A stretch of 64,000 nt of DNA from Lachnospira pectinoschiza (GTDB lineage Bacteria > Bacillota > Clostridia > Lachnospirales > Lachnospiraceae). The position numbers and the translations under genes are program-made. A model generated the notes under the pieces. It was given only the letters and a program-made list of their open reading frames with translations. It had not been told where the DNA came from and made no database searches. Shown piece by piece: positions 1-8,011 of the stretch (its first letter is position 1; the number at the start of each line of letters is the position of its first letter). The stretch is taken from positions 124,001-188,000 of the forward strand of contig NZ_JAJCRR010000004.1 of NCBI RefSeq assembly GCF_020564355.1, given 5' to 3'.

Positions 1-515
1 CGCCGGCGCAGGCGGTCTTTTCCAGTCCGATGAAGCGGTGTCTGTCTACGGCAGAATGTATTTATCCGGTACAGACACCGCAGATTGTATGGGATTTCAG
101 AGAGTGTGATTTCGGGCTTTTTGAAGGAAAGAATTATAAAGAACTGACAGGAAATCCGCAGTATCAGCAGTGGATTGACAGCAACGGCACACTGCCGTTT
201 CCGGGTGGGGAAACTTTGACGGATTTTAAGAAAAGAAGTGTCCGTGCATTTTTGGAAACGGTTTCAAAATCAGAAAGCATTTTAAAAGGACAGGTAACAT
301 CGGGAAAACAGGACGACACTACAGTGGCATATGTCGTTCACGGCGGTACAATCATGGCGGTATTGTCGGAATTGTACGGCGGGGACTATTATGATTATCA
401 CTGCGGCAACGGGGAAGGATATTTGTGCAGTCTGACAAAAGATAAAAGGCTGTCGGTGATAGGAAAAATAAGCGCCCGAAATGGTTGTGAAATCCACGGT
501 ACAGTGCTAGAATAA
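1..515 (+). CDS. cobC: Histidine phosphatase family protein, CobC-like (5' truncated)
   Basis: Phosphoglycerate-mutase-like histidine phosphatase; in a cobalamin cluster the likely role is alpha-ribazole-5'-phosphate phosphatase. The frame is open from base 3 of the window and reads FSSPMKRCLSTA before the first ATG at 30, the family's conserved 'S-S-P-x-x-R-x-x-x-T-A' segment, so the gene starts upstream and the catalytic RHG is outside the window. Also visible are RECDFGLFEG (the conserved E-x-x-F-G-x-x-E-G motif) and the distal HGG in VVHGGTIMAV. Neighbours cbiB, cobD and cbiP support the cobalamin assignment. The specific substrate is inferred from context. Confidence 0.82.
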   Translation, partial: PAQAVFSSPMKRCLSTAECIYPVQTPQIVWDFRECDFGLFEGKNYKELTGNPQYQQWIDSNGTLPFPGGETLTDFKKRSVRAFLETVSKSESILKGQVTSGKQDDTTVAYVVHGGTIMAVLSELYGGDYYDYHCGNGEGYLCSLTKDKRLSVIGKISARNGCEIHGTVLE

Positions 516-535
516 AAATGTTAATAAATCAATGG

Positions 536-572
536 AATACAGCCGCCCACAGGAGTGGCTTCGTATTTTCAG
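536..572 (+). terminator. Weak hairpin after cobC
   Basis: AATAC and GTATT arms enclose a CCAC/GTGG inner stem, followed by a short TTTTC. It may end or slow transcription between cobC and the Dabb gene. There is no long U-tract, so it is weak. Confidence 0.3.
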
Positions 573-609
573 ACGGTAATAAGTTGAAATAACAAATCAG
601 GAGGACAAA

Positions 610-912
610 ATGGTTAAGCATGTTATTTTGTGGAAATTAAAAGAAGAATTTTCGGCAGAGGAAAAACAGCAGATTAAAGCCGGAATCAAAGAAGGACTGG
701 AAGGCTTAGCCGGACAGATTCCGGGCATGACAGAAATCAAAGTCAATATTGACGGTCTGCCAAGTTCTACAGTCGATGTAATGTTGGATTCGACATTTGA
801 AACAGCGGAAGCATTGAAAAATTACAGCACCCATCCAAAGCATGTAGCAGTGGCTGATAACAAAGTAAGACCGTATACAGCAGTCCGCTCCTGCATGGAT
901 TATGAAATCTAA
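610..912 (+). CDS. Dabb (stress-responsive alpha/beta-barrel) domain protein
   Basis: 100-residue single-domain protein beginning MVKHVILWKLKEE, the typical start of the Dabb family (dimeric ferredoxin-like alpha/beta barrel). The HPKHVAVADNKVRPY segment near residues 77-91 is also family-typical. An AGGAGG site lies 6 bases before the ATG. It ends 11 bases before cbiB, so the two are probably co-transcribed. Related proteins are described as stress-responsive or bind small ligands; no role in B12 synthesis can be read from the sequence. Confidence 0.85.
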   Translation: MVKHVILWKLKEEFSAEEKQQIKAGIKEGLEGLAGQIPGMTEIKVNIDGLPSSTVDVMLDSTFETAEALKNYSTHPKHVAVADNKVRPYTAVRSCMDYEI

Positions 913-923
913 GGCAGGATAAG

Positions 924-1925
924 ATGCAGTATTTTTGGTGTCAGACCGGTGCGGTTGCACTGGGATTTTTACTGGATTTAATTTTTGGGGACCCGCATTG
1001 GCTGTACCACCCGGTACAGCTAATCGGCAGTCTTATTTCAAAACTTGAAAAAGTTTTATTAAAGGATACAGATTCCGATAAAAAGAAGTTTAGAAACGGT
1101 GCGTTGCTTGCGGTGCTTGTAACCGTATTGACAGGCGCTATGACAATATTGATTTTATTTATCTGTTACCGCATTTCCATGACGGCGGGTTTTATCGTGG
1201 AATCCGTCATGTGTTATCAGATTCTTGCAGTCAAATCATTAAGGGTAGAAAGCATGAAAGTCTATACGGCATTGAAGCAGGACGGTCTGCCTGCGGCAAG
1301 AACGGCAGTTTCCATGATTGTCGGACGGGATACCGCACAGCTTGACGAACACGGCATTGTGCGTGCGGCAGTGGAAACGGTTGCGGAAAATACGTCAGAC
1401 GGTGTGATTGCACCGCTGTTTTATATGTTTTTTTTCGGTGCGGCAGGCGGTTTTATCTATAAAGCAGTCAACACCATGGATTCCATGATTGGTTATAAAA
1501 ATGATAAATATCTGTACTTCGGGCGGTTTGCGGCAAAGCTTGATGATGTCTTAAATTTTATTCCGTCAAGAATCGGCGGTGTATTAATGGTTTTATCGGC
1601 GGGAATTGCCTCACTGGCAGAAAAAAACGGCGAAAAGCACTACAGCATGAAAAATGCGTGGAAAATTTTTCTGCGCGACAGAAAAAAGCACAGCAGTCCG
1701 AATTCCGCTCAGACGGAAGCCGCGTGCGCCGGTGCATTAATGGTCGCTTTATCAGGCGATAATTATTATTTCGGAAAGCTTGTAAAAAAGCCGCAGATAG
1801 GCGATGCCGTCCGTCCGCTGGAAGCAGAAGATATTAAAAGAAGCCACGTACTGCTGTATATTTCTGCGTTTTTAATGGTGGCTGCGGTACTGGGGCTTAG
1901 GGTGGTGTTCTTTCTGATGATATGA
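924..1925 (+). CDS. cbiB: Adenosylcobinamide-phosphate synthase CbiB
   Basis: 333-residue integral membrane protein that attaches (R)-1-amino-2-propanol O-2-phosphate to adenosylcobyric acid, using the product of CobD. Family marks include LGFLLDLIFGDPHWLYHPVQ near the N-terminus, ENTSDGVIAPLFY in the middle, KAVNTMDSMIGYKN, and SPNSAQTEAACAGAL in the C-terminal half. Several hydrophobic segments span the length. Size matches the family. It sits between the CobC-like phosphatase and cobD/cbiP, and a strong terminator follows it, so cobD is a separate unit. Confidence 0.95.
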   Translation: MQYFWCQTGAVALGFLLDLIFGDPHWLYHPVQLIGSLISKLEKVLLKDTDSDKKKFRNGALLAVLVTVLTGAMTILILFICYRISMTAGFIVESVMCYQILAVKSLRVESMKVYTALKQDGLPAARTAVSMIVGRDTAQLDEHGIVRAAVETVAENTSDGVIAPLFYMFFFGAAGGFIYKAVNTMDSMIGYKNDKYLYFGRFAAKLDDVLNFIPSRIGGVLMVLSAGIASLAEKNGEKHYSMKNAWKIFLRDRKKHSSPNSAQTEAACAGALMVALSGDNYYFGKLVKKPQIGDAVRPLEAEDIKRSHVLLYISAFLMVAAVLGLRVVFFLMI

Positions 1926-1978
1926 CACTGGAAGAAGCGCGGGAAGAAAGGCTGAATACAATAAAGCTGAATAAACCA

Positions 1979-2017
1979 ACAGCCTTATCCGCACAATTCG
2001 GATAAGGCTGTTTTTTA
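1979..2017 (+). terminator. Rho-independent terminator after cbiB
   Basis: Perfect 13-bp stem ACAGCCTTATCCG / CGGATAAGGCTGT with a 7-nt loop, followed by six T residues. It closes the cbiB transcript. Confidence 0.9.
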
Positions 2018-2043
2018 TGGGTGATTATCAGGTTACTGAATTT

Positions 2044-2324
2044 TTAATGAAACGCACTTCCGTAAAACAGCCGTTTCATAAAATTATACATGCCCTTCTG
2101 CCATACATCACCGTCATGACCGCCCTCTGTTTCATAGAAAATGTGGTCGATAGACTTTTCGGTTAAAATGCGGTCATATTCAGCCCCGAAACGGCAGAAG
2201 TAACCGTGTTAGTCTTTGCCGTGCCTGTACCTGCGGACTGTCCGCACCCGGCAAGCAGGACAGAAACAGCTGTAGAAAGCGCGGCGGTGGTAAGAGCAGT
2301 TTTATAAAAATATTTTTTCAACAT
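2044..2324 (-). pseudogene. Remnant of a lipoprotein esterase (internal deletion, out of frame)
   Basis: The minus-strand 5' end encodes a lipoprotein signal peptide (start MLKKYFYKTA, lipobox LLAGC, then a short Ser/Thr-rich linker). That frame ends at 2163 after only about 53 codons. Overlapping it in another frame and running to a stop at 2044 is the C-terminal tail of a putative esterase, including HGYFCRFGAEYDRIL and a GGHDGDVWQKGMYNF segment that resembles the catalytic-His region (GGH-x-x-x-x-W) of feruloyl/tributyrin-type esterases. The central hydrolase domain is missing, so a large deletion joined the two ends out of frame. Confidence 0.7.
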
Positions 2325-2444
2325 TGTAAATCCCTTCCTAAACAATATTTATACTATTAAAATTTACATCGTATAAGAATTTCTATGATAAAAATAGTGT
2401 AATACTTAAAGTTAAGTTTAAGTCAAGCCCTTACAGGAGATTTA

Positions 2445-2473
2445 TTGTGAAATCACCTTTCGCATGGTATAAT
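2445..2473 (+). promoter_or_regulatory. Sigma-70 type promoter of cobD leader
   Basis: TTGTGA (2445-2450), 17-bp spacer, TATAAT (2468-2473). Transcription would start near 2480, giving a leader of about 170 nt before cobD. Confidence 0.75.
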
Positions 2474-2484
2474 ATGCGTAAGCA

Positions 2485-2612
2485 ATGAGCCGTGCCGGAC
2501 GAAAGTCTAAGGAAAAACTGTGCTTGCACAAAGCACTTTTAGACGATTTTATCTGATAGGACGAACACTCGACAGAGCAGGAAAGTTAGGCAATCCTGTT
2601 CCTGCACGGCGG
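2485..2612 (+). ncRNA. Structured 5' leader of cobD, class unknown
   Basis: Nested inverted repeats follow the promoter. GCCGTGC (2489-2495) can pair with GCACGGC (2604-2610), closing a multibranch fold. Inside it GTCTAA (2505-2510) pairs with TTAGAC (2539-2544), enclosing GTGCTT/AAGCAC (2520-2536). A third stem is GCAGGAA (2577-2583) with TTCCTGC (2599-2605); this shares two bases with the closing stem, so the two may compete. The AGGAGG of cobD lies 30 nt downstream. The B12-box (GCCACTG) of cobalamin riboswitches is absent. A cis-regulatory RNA is an inference; the pairings are seen directly. Confidence 0.45.
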
Positions 2613-2651
2613 GGTAAGAGAGAAAGCAAAGCATACAGACAGGAGGCAGGC

Positions 2652-3710
2652 ATGCAGAGAGAAATACACGGCGGAAATGTATATGGCAGAGAGGTACGGC
2701 TGGATTTTTCCGTCAATATCAATCCACTGGGCATGCCACAGGGAGTAAGGCAGGCAATTACGGAATACACGGCATGGGACGAAACGTATCCGGATATTGA
2801 ATGTACGGATTTGCGCAGGGCGATAGCACAAAAAGAAGGGATTGCGCCGGAGCAGATTCTTTGTGGAAACGGAGCATCGGAACTGCTGATGGCAGTTGTG
2901 CGTGCCGCCGCACCGGAAAAATGTGCCATAGCGGCACCGTCATTTTCAGGATATGAGCGTGCGGTGCGTGCCGCAGGGGCAGAGCCGGTATTTTATGAGC
3001 TTTTACATGACACGGGTTTTGGTTATGAAACAGTCTGTGACCGCTTGTCAAAAATGACGGTTCAGATGCTTTTTTTGTGCAATCCGAATAATCCCACGGG
3101 AAATACAATCCCGGAGCAGATTTTGACGGAAATTTTACAGTTTTGTGCATCAAAAAAAATCCGTGTTGTCGCAGATGAATGTTTTCTGCGGTTTCACCCG
3201 CATTATGAAAAAATGAGCTGTAAGCGCTTTTTAAAACAGTACCCGAATCTGCTCATCGTCAACGCATTTACAAAGTTTTATGCAATGGCGGGACTGCGGC
3301 TGGGGTATCTGATGACCGGGGATTTGTCATTGCTTCATGCGGTGGCACAGCAGCTTCCTGAGTGGAATGTGTCGTCAATCGCACAGCGTGCAGGAATTTC
3401 GGCATTACAGGATACAGAATATGAAAAGCGGACAAGGCAGTTGATTGAAAAGGAACGCCGATATCTGATACAGGAATTTTTAAAAATGGGTTGTACCGTA
3501 TTTCCGTCCGAAGCGGATTATATTACATTCCGACTGCCGCAGGAAAAGACAGGATTTTTATTAAAGGAGCGGCTGTTAGAGGGGAAAATACTGATTCGCT
3601 CTTGTGCAAATTACAGGAATATGCCGCCGGACTGTTACCGCATTGCGGTAAAACAGCATGCAGATAATGAGGAGCTGGTCAGACAGGTTTGGCGGATTCT
3701 GATACAATGA
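2652..3710 (+). CDS. cobD: L-threonine-O-3-phosphate decarboxylase CobD
   Basis: PLP-dependent fold-type I enzyme (352 residues) that makes (R)-1-amino-2-propanol O-2-phosphate for the cobalamin nucleotide loop. It shows HGGN near the N-terminus, the LDFSVNINPLG segment, NPNNPTGN, and the PLP-lysine region NAFTKFYAMAGLRLGY. The frame is open back to 2520, but those 44 extra codons match nothing in the family and lie in the structured leader. The ATG at 2652 has AGGAGG five bases upstream, so it was chosen. cbiP follows after 36 bases. Confidence 0.93.
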   Translation: MQREIHGGNVYGREVRLDFSVNINPLGMPQGVRQAITEYTAWDETYPDIECTDLRRAIAQKEGIAPEQILCGNGASELLMAVVRAAAPEKCAIAAPSFSGYERAVRAAGAEPVFYELLHDTGFGYETVCDRLSKMTVQMLFLCNPNNPTGNTIPEQILTEILQFCASKKIRVVADECFLRFHPHYEKMSCKRFLKQYPNLLIVNAFTKFYAMAGLRLGYLMTGDLSLLHAVAQQLPEWNVSSIAQRAGISALQDTEYEKRTRQLIEKERRYLIQEFLKMGCTVFPSEADYITFRLPQEKTGFLLKERLLEGKILIRSCANYRNMPPDCYRIAVKQHADNEELVRQVWRILIQ

Positions 3711-3746
3711 ATATCTGACAGCGCAGGGAAAGGATTTTAAAGAACA

Positions 3747-5267
3747 ATGGCAAAAAATCTTATGGTGCAGGGGACGATGTCCAATGCGGGGAAAAGTATT
3801 GTCACCGCGGGAATTTTAAGAGTGTTAAAGCAGGACGGATACCGTGTAGCACCGTTTAAATCGCAGAATATGGCATTAAATTCTTATATCACAAAGGACG
3901 GACTGGAAATGGGCAGGGCACAGGTTATGCAGGCAGAGGCGGCAGGAATAGAGCCGTGTGTGCAGATGAATCCCATTTTATTAAAACCCACCAGTGATGT
4001 AGGCTCGCAGGTTATTGTAAACGGTGTTCCACTGAAAAACATGCCTGCAAAGGAATATTTTAAATATAAAAAAAAGCTGATACCCGATATTTTAAGTGCC
4101 TATGAAACATTAGACAGGCAGTATGATGTGATTGTACTGGAAGGTGCGGGAAGTCCGGCGGAAATTAATTTAAAACAGGACGATATCGTCAATATGGGCA
4201 TGGCGGCACTGGTAGATGCACCAGTGCTTTTAGTGGGGGATATTGACAGGGGCGGCGTGTTTGCACAGCTGGCAGGAACACTGATGCTGTTAGAGGAAGA
4301 AGAACGCAGGCACGTAAAGGGACTGGTGATGAATAAGTTTCGCGGCGATAAAAAAATACTGGAACCGGGATTAGACCAGCTTTATGATATCTGCCATGTG
4401 CCGACAATCGGCGTGATTCCGTATACCAGACTGGATATTGAGGAAGAAGACAGTCTGGCAGAAAGCCTTTTACAGACGGCACTGCCGGACGAAACGGATA
4501 TGCGGCTTGATATTGCGGTGATTCGTCTGCCGCACATTTCTAATTTTACGGACTTGGACGCGCTGGCACGGCTTGACGGTGTGCGCGTACGGTATGCAGA
4601 CCGTGCGGAACAGATTCAGACACCGGATTTACTGATTCTTCCGGGCACAAAAAATACGATTGACGATTTGAAATGGCTTCGCCGCACCGGACTGGAAAGC
4701 CCGATTTTAAACTGTGCCAGAAAAGGAATTCCGGTATTGGGAATTTGTGGCGGCTATCAGATGTTAGGCAATGAAATTGACGACAGCTGTGGGGCAGAAA
4801 CGGGAGAGGTAGTTCCGGGGCTTGGATTGCTTCCGGTAAAAACCGTTTTTTCATTAGAAAAGCACAGAAGCCGCGTAAAAGGTCGGATTTGTGCGCAATC
4901 CGGCATCTGGGGCAGCGTTTCGGGCTGTGAATGTACCGGTTATGAAATCCATATGGGCGAGAGCCGTATTTGCGAAGAAAATGCGCAGGGATTTATACAG
5001 CTTACCAATCAATCGGATTTATCAACACGCGCAGACGGCTGTGTCCGTGAAAATGTAGCAGGGACATATCTGCATGGGATTTTTGACGAGGTGGGATTTT
5101 GCGGGCGGCTCATAGAAACACTGTGCCGGCAGAAAGGCAGGAATTCGGCTGTGTCTGGGCAGATGAGTTTTTGGGAATACAAACAAAGAGAATATGATAA
5201 GTTAGCCGATGTGATTCGTGAAAATATGGATATGGAATATCTGTACCGTGTAATGGGGCTGGCGTAA
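3747..5267 (+). CDS. cbiP: Cobyric acid synthase CbiP/CobQ
   Basis: 506-residue amidotransferase that amidates adenosylcobyrinic a,c-diamide at four positions using glutamine and ATP. The N-terminal dethiobiotin-synthetase-like domain has the P-loop GTMSNAGKS and the PFKSQNMALNS segment. The C-terminal class-I glutaminase domain has the nucleophile elbow GICGGYQM and the conserved YLHGIF histidine. Length is typical. It follows cobD, forming a two-gene unit ended by a terminator. Confidence 0.96.
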   Translation: MAKNLMVQGTMSNAGKSIVTAGILRVLKQDGYRVAPFKSQNMALNSYITKDGLEMGRAQVMQAEAAGIEPCVQMNPILLKPTSDVGSQVIVNGVPLKNMPAKEYFKYKKKLIPDILSAYETLDRQYDVIVLEGAGSPAEINLKQDDIVNMGMAALVDAPVLLVGDIDRGGVFAQLAGTLMLLEEEERRHVKGLVMNKFRGDKKILEPGLDQLYDICHVPTIGVIPYTRLDIEEEDSLAESLLQTALPDETDMRLDIAVIRLPHISNFTDLDALARLDGVRVRYADRAEQIQTPDLLILPGTKNTIDDLKWLRRTGLESPILNCARKGIPVLGICGGYQMLGNEIDDSCGAETGEVVPGLGLLPVKTVFSLEKHRSRVKGRICAQSGIWGSVSGCECTGYEIHMGESRICEENAQGFIQLTNQSDLSTRADGCVRENVAGTYLHGIFDEVGFCGRLIETLCRQKGRNSAVSGQMSFWEYKQREYDKLADVIRENMDMEYLYRVMGLA

Positions 5268-5269
5268 AA

Positions 5270-5314
5270 TAAAATCCGGAAACTGCTTTTCATCACGCAG
5301 TTTCCGGATTTTTT
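5270..5314. terminator. Bidirectional terminator between cbiP and the cupin gene
   Basis: 15-bp stem AAATCCGGAAACTGC / GCAGTTTCCGGATTT with a 10-nt loop. It has a T-run on the plus strand and an A-rich flank giving a T-run on the minus strand. It lies between two convergent genes and can serve both. Confidence 0.9.
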
Positions 5315-5335
5315 ATCCAACAAATCTTTAACGGA

Positions 5336-5983
5336 TTATTCCAACACAAGCAGAAGTGCCATTTTAAATCTGCCGTTTGCGGTTACGCTGTGAAGACCGT
5401 TCTTTTCAAAACGGAAACATTCACCGGCGCTGATTTCATAGTCTATTCCTTCATAGCCGATTGTCGCTTTGCCTTCCAGTGCGAAAACAATCGCATTGCC
5501 CGGTGCGCGGTGCGGTGTAAGACCTGTGCCTTCATCAAATGCCATTAACACATATTTCATTGATGGGTTGCTGGCTACGTCCATGTTGGCGATACTGCCT
5601 TCTTCATAAGAAATTAAATCTTTCAGTGCGAATACTTCATTTGTTTTTACATTTGCGTTCATAATGTTCTCCTTTTCAAAAATAATTTCAGTGTATACCA
5701 GTCCGTTTTCTGTTTGCATACCGCACAAAGTCTTTTCAGGGACAATGAGTGCCGTGCCGGGGGTGGCAAAAACATTTTTCGGTTCTTCACCCAGAAGAAA
5801 TGTTCCGCTTCCGGCGTTTGTGATATACATGGTCATTCTGTCATAGCTTTCCTGACTGATAGAGGTTCCTGCACCCATTGAAAAATAGGTGATTTTATTG
5901 ACCGTGCCAAGTCTGGAATCTCTTGAAACGGTCATGCCGCCCCGTATGGGACGCATATTTTCAATCGTAAATACCGGATTCAA
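5336..5983 (-). CDS. Bicupin domain protein
   Basis: About 215 residues with two cupin-like halves: residues about 25-100 (AGTALIVPEKTL region) and about 130-210 (LTPHRAPGNAIVFALEGKA, then GECFRFEKNGLHSV). The second half has the G-x-A-x-x-x-L-x-G and H-x-V features of a small-molecule-binding barrel. The frame is open to an ATG at 6013, but AAGGAGGA lies 8 bases before a TTG at 5983, and that TTG (MNPVFTIENM) is the preferred start. The substrate is not identifiable. The gene converges on cbiP and is divergent from the HxlR remnant and ABC genes. Confidence 0.75.
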   Translation of the reverse strand: MNPVFTIENMRPIRGGMTVSRDSRLGTVNKITYFSMGAGTSISQESYDRMTMYITNAGSGTFLLGEEPKNVFATPGTALIVPEKTLCGMQTENGLVYTEIIFEKENIMNANVKTNEVFALKDLISYEEGSIANMDVASNPSMKYVLMAFDEGTGLTPHRAPGNAIVFALEGKATIGYEGIDYEISAGECFRFEKNGLHSVTANGRFKMALLLVLE

Positions 5984-6082
5984 TAGGCTGTCCTCCTTTA
6001 TTTTATTGTGCAAATCTATTATTGCCGTTTTTTTAAATATACACTACAATGGAGCAAAAAGGAAGTATGCACATTTAAGTTA

Positions 6083-6106
6083 TATACTTACCTAAAGGTA
6101 AGTATA
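6083..6106. promoter_or_regulatory. Perfect palindromic operator (HxlR-type)
   Basis: TATACTTACC and GGTAAGTATA are perfect 10-bp arms around TAAA. Sites of this form are typical of the dimeric HxlR/MarR-like regulator usually encoded beside them. Here the adjacent HxlR gene survives only as a fragment. Confidence 0.7.
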
Positions 6107-6110
6107 GCCG

Positions 6111-6224
6111 CAGATTCCACCGAAAGTAGAGTACAGCCTGTCAGAACGCGGCAAATCCCTGATACCGATACTTGTTTCCATGTGTGAGTGGGGCGGAAAA
6201 CATAAAAATGATTTGATAGATTAA
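6111..6224 (+). pseudogene. C-terminal remnant of an HxlR-family regulator
   Basis: A 37-codon frame reads [17 protein letters not shown] and then [14 protein letters not shown] before a stop at 6224. This is the beta-wing and last helix of HxlR-family winged-helix regulators (PPKVEYxLTxxGxxL...LxxWG). Reading upstream gives a stop codon two codons before QIPP, directly after the palindrome, and no start. Everything encoding the recognition helix has been lost by a deletion that brought operator and tail together. Confidence 0.8.
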
Positions 6225-6274
6225 ATTGACAGTGCATATAGAGAATAAAAATGAGCAAAAGGAGTGCGGAAAAA

Positions 6275-8011
6275 ATGAGTAAACAAACGTTTACACCCAA
6301 CAAAATTATTTCTTATTTTAAGACAGAGTGGGTTGTTTTACTGATTGTAACAGTGTCCGGGCTGATTTATAACTTAGGTCTGCTTGCGGGACCGTGGTTT
6401 GAAGGACGTATGACCGGTTGTCTGATTGACATTTTAAATGGAAGAAAGACATTTTATAATATGCTCATTCTGGTGGGATGTTACGTGCTTTCCATTGCGG
6501 TTGTGCAGGTGTCCCGCTATATCAAGCGTTTTTATGTCAGACGTTTTGCTAACAACGTCAACCGCCGCATGAAAGGTATTCTTTACGCCAGTCTGGTCGA
6601 AAAAAGCAGACCGGAGTTAAAGGAGCAGGGAATGGGCGATATTATGACAAAGGCGATATTGGACGTTGATGACTGTGTAGAGGGTATGCGGAAATTTACG
6701 ACAGAAATATTTGATACCGGCATTGCACTTGCCGCGTATGCGGGCATGTTGTTGTATTACGACTGGCGTCTTGCCCTGCTTTCCATGCTTTTTCCGCCGG
6801 TATCTTATCTGCTTGCCGAAAAAATGAAGACCATTGTACAGCGGACCGGTGTGGTATACAAGGAACAGTCCGGTGCGTTAAGTTCGGCAACCTTAGACAG
6901 GGCAGAAAATGCCATTACTTACAGGGTGTTTGGCTGTGAACAGCAGCGTAAACAGGCTTATGAGGAAAATTTAACGGCATACGAAAAAGCCGCAGTCAGC
7001 GCAAATATCTGGAATACGATGATGCCGCCGCTTTATAAGGTCATTTCAATGACAGGTGTGCTGTTTATTTTATATTTCGGTGCGGCAAATGTGCTTGGAA
7101 CAGGCTGGAAAGTCTGGACGGCTGCAATTTTTACAACATTTTTATCCTGCTTTACAAAGCTGTCCGTCAAATCCTCCAATGCGGCAAAATTATTCAATGC
7201 CGTGCATAAGGCACAGGTTTCATGGAAGCGTATTAAGCCGCTGATGAATCCGGTGATAGAAAATGAAAAGCCTGAAATCCGGACGGTTTCACAGTTATCG
7301 GTACAGGAGCTTACATTTGCGTATCCTGACGGTGAAAATATATTTGAAAACATTTCCCTTGCGGCAAAGCCTGGAGATATTATCGGTGTGACCGGAGCGG
7401 TTGCGTGCGGAAAATCTACTTTCGGCAAGGCATTTCTCGGAGAATATCCGTATCAGGGCAGCATCACGGTTGACGGTAAAGAGCTGGGCAGTCTGGACAG
7501 AAGACAGCACGCGGGCATTATCGGTTATCTGGGACATGCCCCGGAGTTATTTAATGATACTATTGAAAACAATATTTTAATGGGAGAAAATAAAAATGTA
7601 TCCGATTACCTGAAACTGGTCTGTTTTAATGAAGAAGTACAGGCAATGCCGGACAAAGAAAATACAATGGTCGGAAACGGCGGCGTGCGGCTCTCCGGCG
7701 GTCAGGCACAGCGCCTTGCGCTGGCAAGAACGCTCTGTCATAAACGTCCGGTACTCATTTTAGACGACCCGTTTTCGGCACTCGATAAAGACACCGAAAA
7801 ACAGATTTTTGCAAATCTGAAAAAATATATGGCAGACGGCATTGTGATAATAATATCACACAGACTGTATCTGTTCCCGCAGATGAATCAGGTAATCTGG
7901 CTGGAAAATGGACAGGCAGTAACCGGTACGCATGAAAAACTGATGCAGGAGATACCGGAATACGCACAGCTTTACCATGCGCAGGAAGGAGGAAGTATTT
8001 ATGAACAGTGA
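6275..8011 (+). CDS. ABC exporter half-transporter, subunit 1 (degenerate ATP site)
   Basis: 578-residue fusion of a six-helix exporter membrane domain (residues about 15-310) and a nucleotide-binding domain. Walker A is GAVACGKST, the signature LSGGQ is intact, and the H-loop is ISHRL. Walker B ends in LILDDP, so the catalytic Glu is replaced by Asp. The ATG at 6275 has AGGAG about 10 bases upstream; the in-frame ATG at 6251 lacks a good site. The stop overlaps subunit 2 by 11 bases, implying coupled translation. The substrate is unknown; a drug/peptide exporter is the usual type beside HxlR regulators. Confidence 0.9.
   Translation: MSKQTFTPNKIISYFKTEWVVLLIVTVSGLIYNLGLLAGPWFEGRMTGCLIDILNGRKTFYNMLILVGCYVLSIAVVQVSRYIKRFYVRRFANNVNRRMKGILYASLVEKSRPELKEQGMGDIMTKAILDVDDCVEGMRKFTTEIFDTGIALAAYAGMLLYYDWRLALLSMLFPPVSYLLAEKMKTIVQRTGVVYKEQSGALSSATLDRAENAITYRVFGCEQQRKQAYEENLTAYEKAAVSANIWNTMMPPLYKVISMTGVLFILYFGAANVLGTGWKVWTAAIFTTFLSCFTKLSVKSSNAAKLFNAVHKAQVSWKRIKPLMNPVIENEKPEIRTVSQLSVQELTFAYPDGENIFENISLAAKPGDIIGVTGAVACGKSTFGKAFLGEYPYQGSITVDGKELGSLDRRQHAGIIGYLGHAPELFNDTIENNILMGENKNVSDYLKLVCFNEEVQAMPDKENTMVGNGGVRLSGGQAQRLALARTLCHKRPVLILDDPFSALDKDTEKQIFANLKKYMADGIVIIISHRLYLFPQMNQVIWLENGQAVTGTHEKLMQEIPEYAQLYHAQEGGSIYEQ

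Noticed and set aside
1922..2005. 27-codon frame overlapping the cbiB stop (ATGA)
   Set aside because: It ends inside the terminator stem, has no recognisable motif, and is too short to support.
2487..2510. GAGCCGTGC...GAAAGTC resembles domain V of a group II intron
   Set aside because: The returning strand of domain V is not present next to the GAAA, and no intron-encoded protein or domain VI is seen.
2401..2651. Cobalamin riboswitch before cobD
   Set aside because: The B12-box GCCACTG and the other conserved blocks of the aptamer are missing.
2520..2651. Longer N-terminus for CobD
   Set aside because: The extra 44 codons have no family similarity and AGGAGG points to the ATG at 2652.
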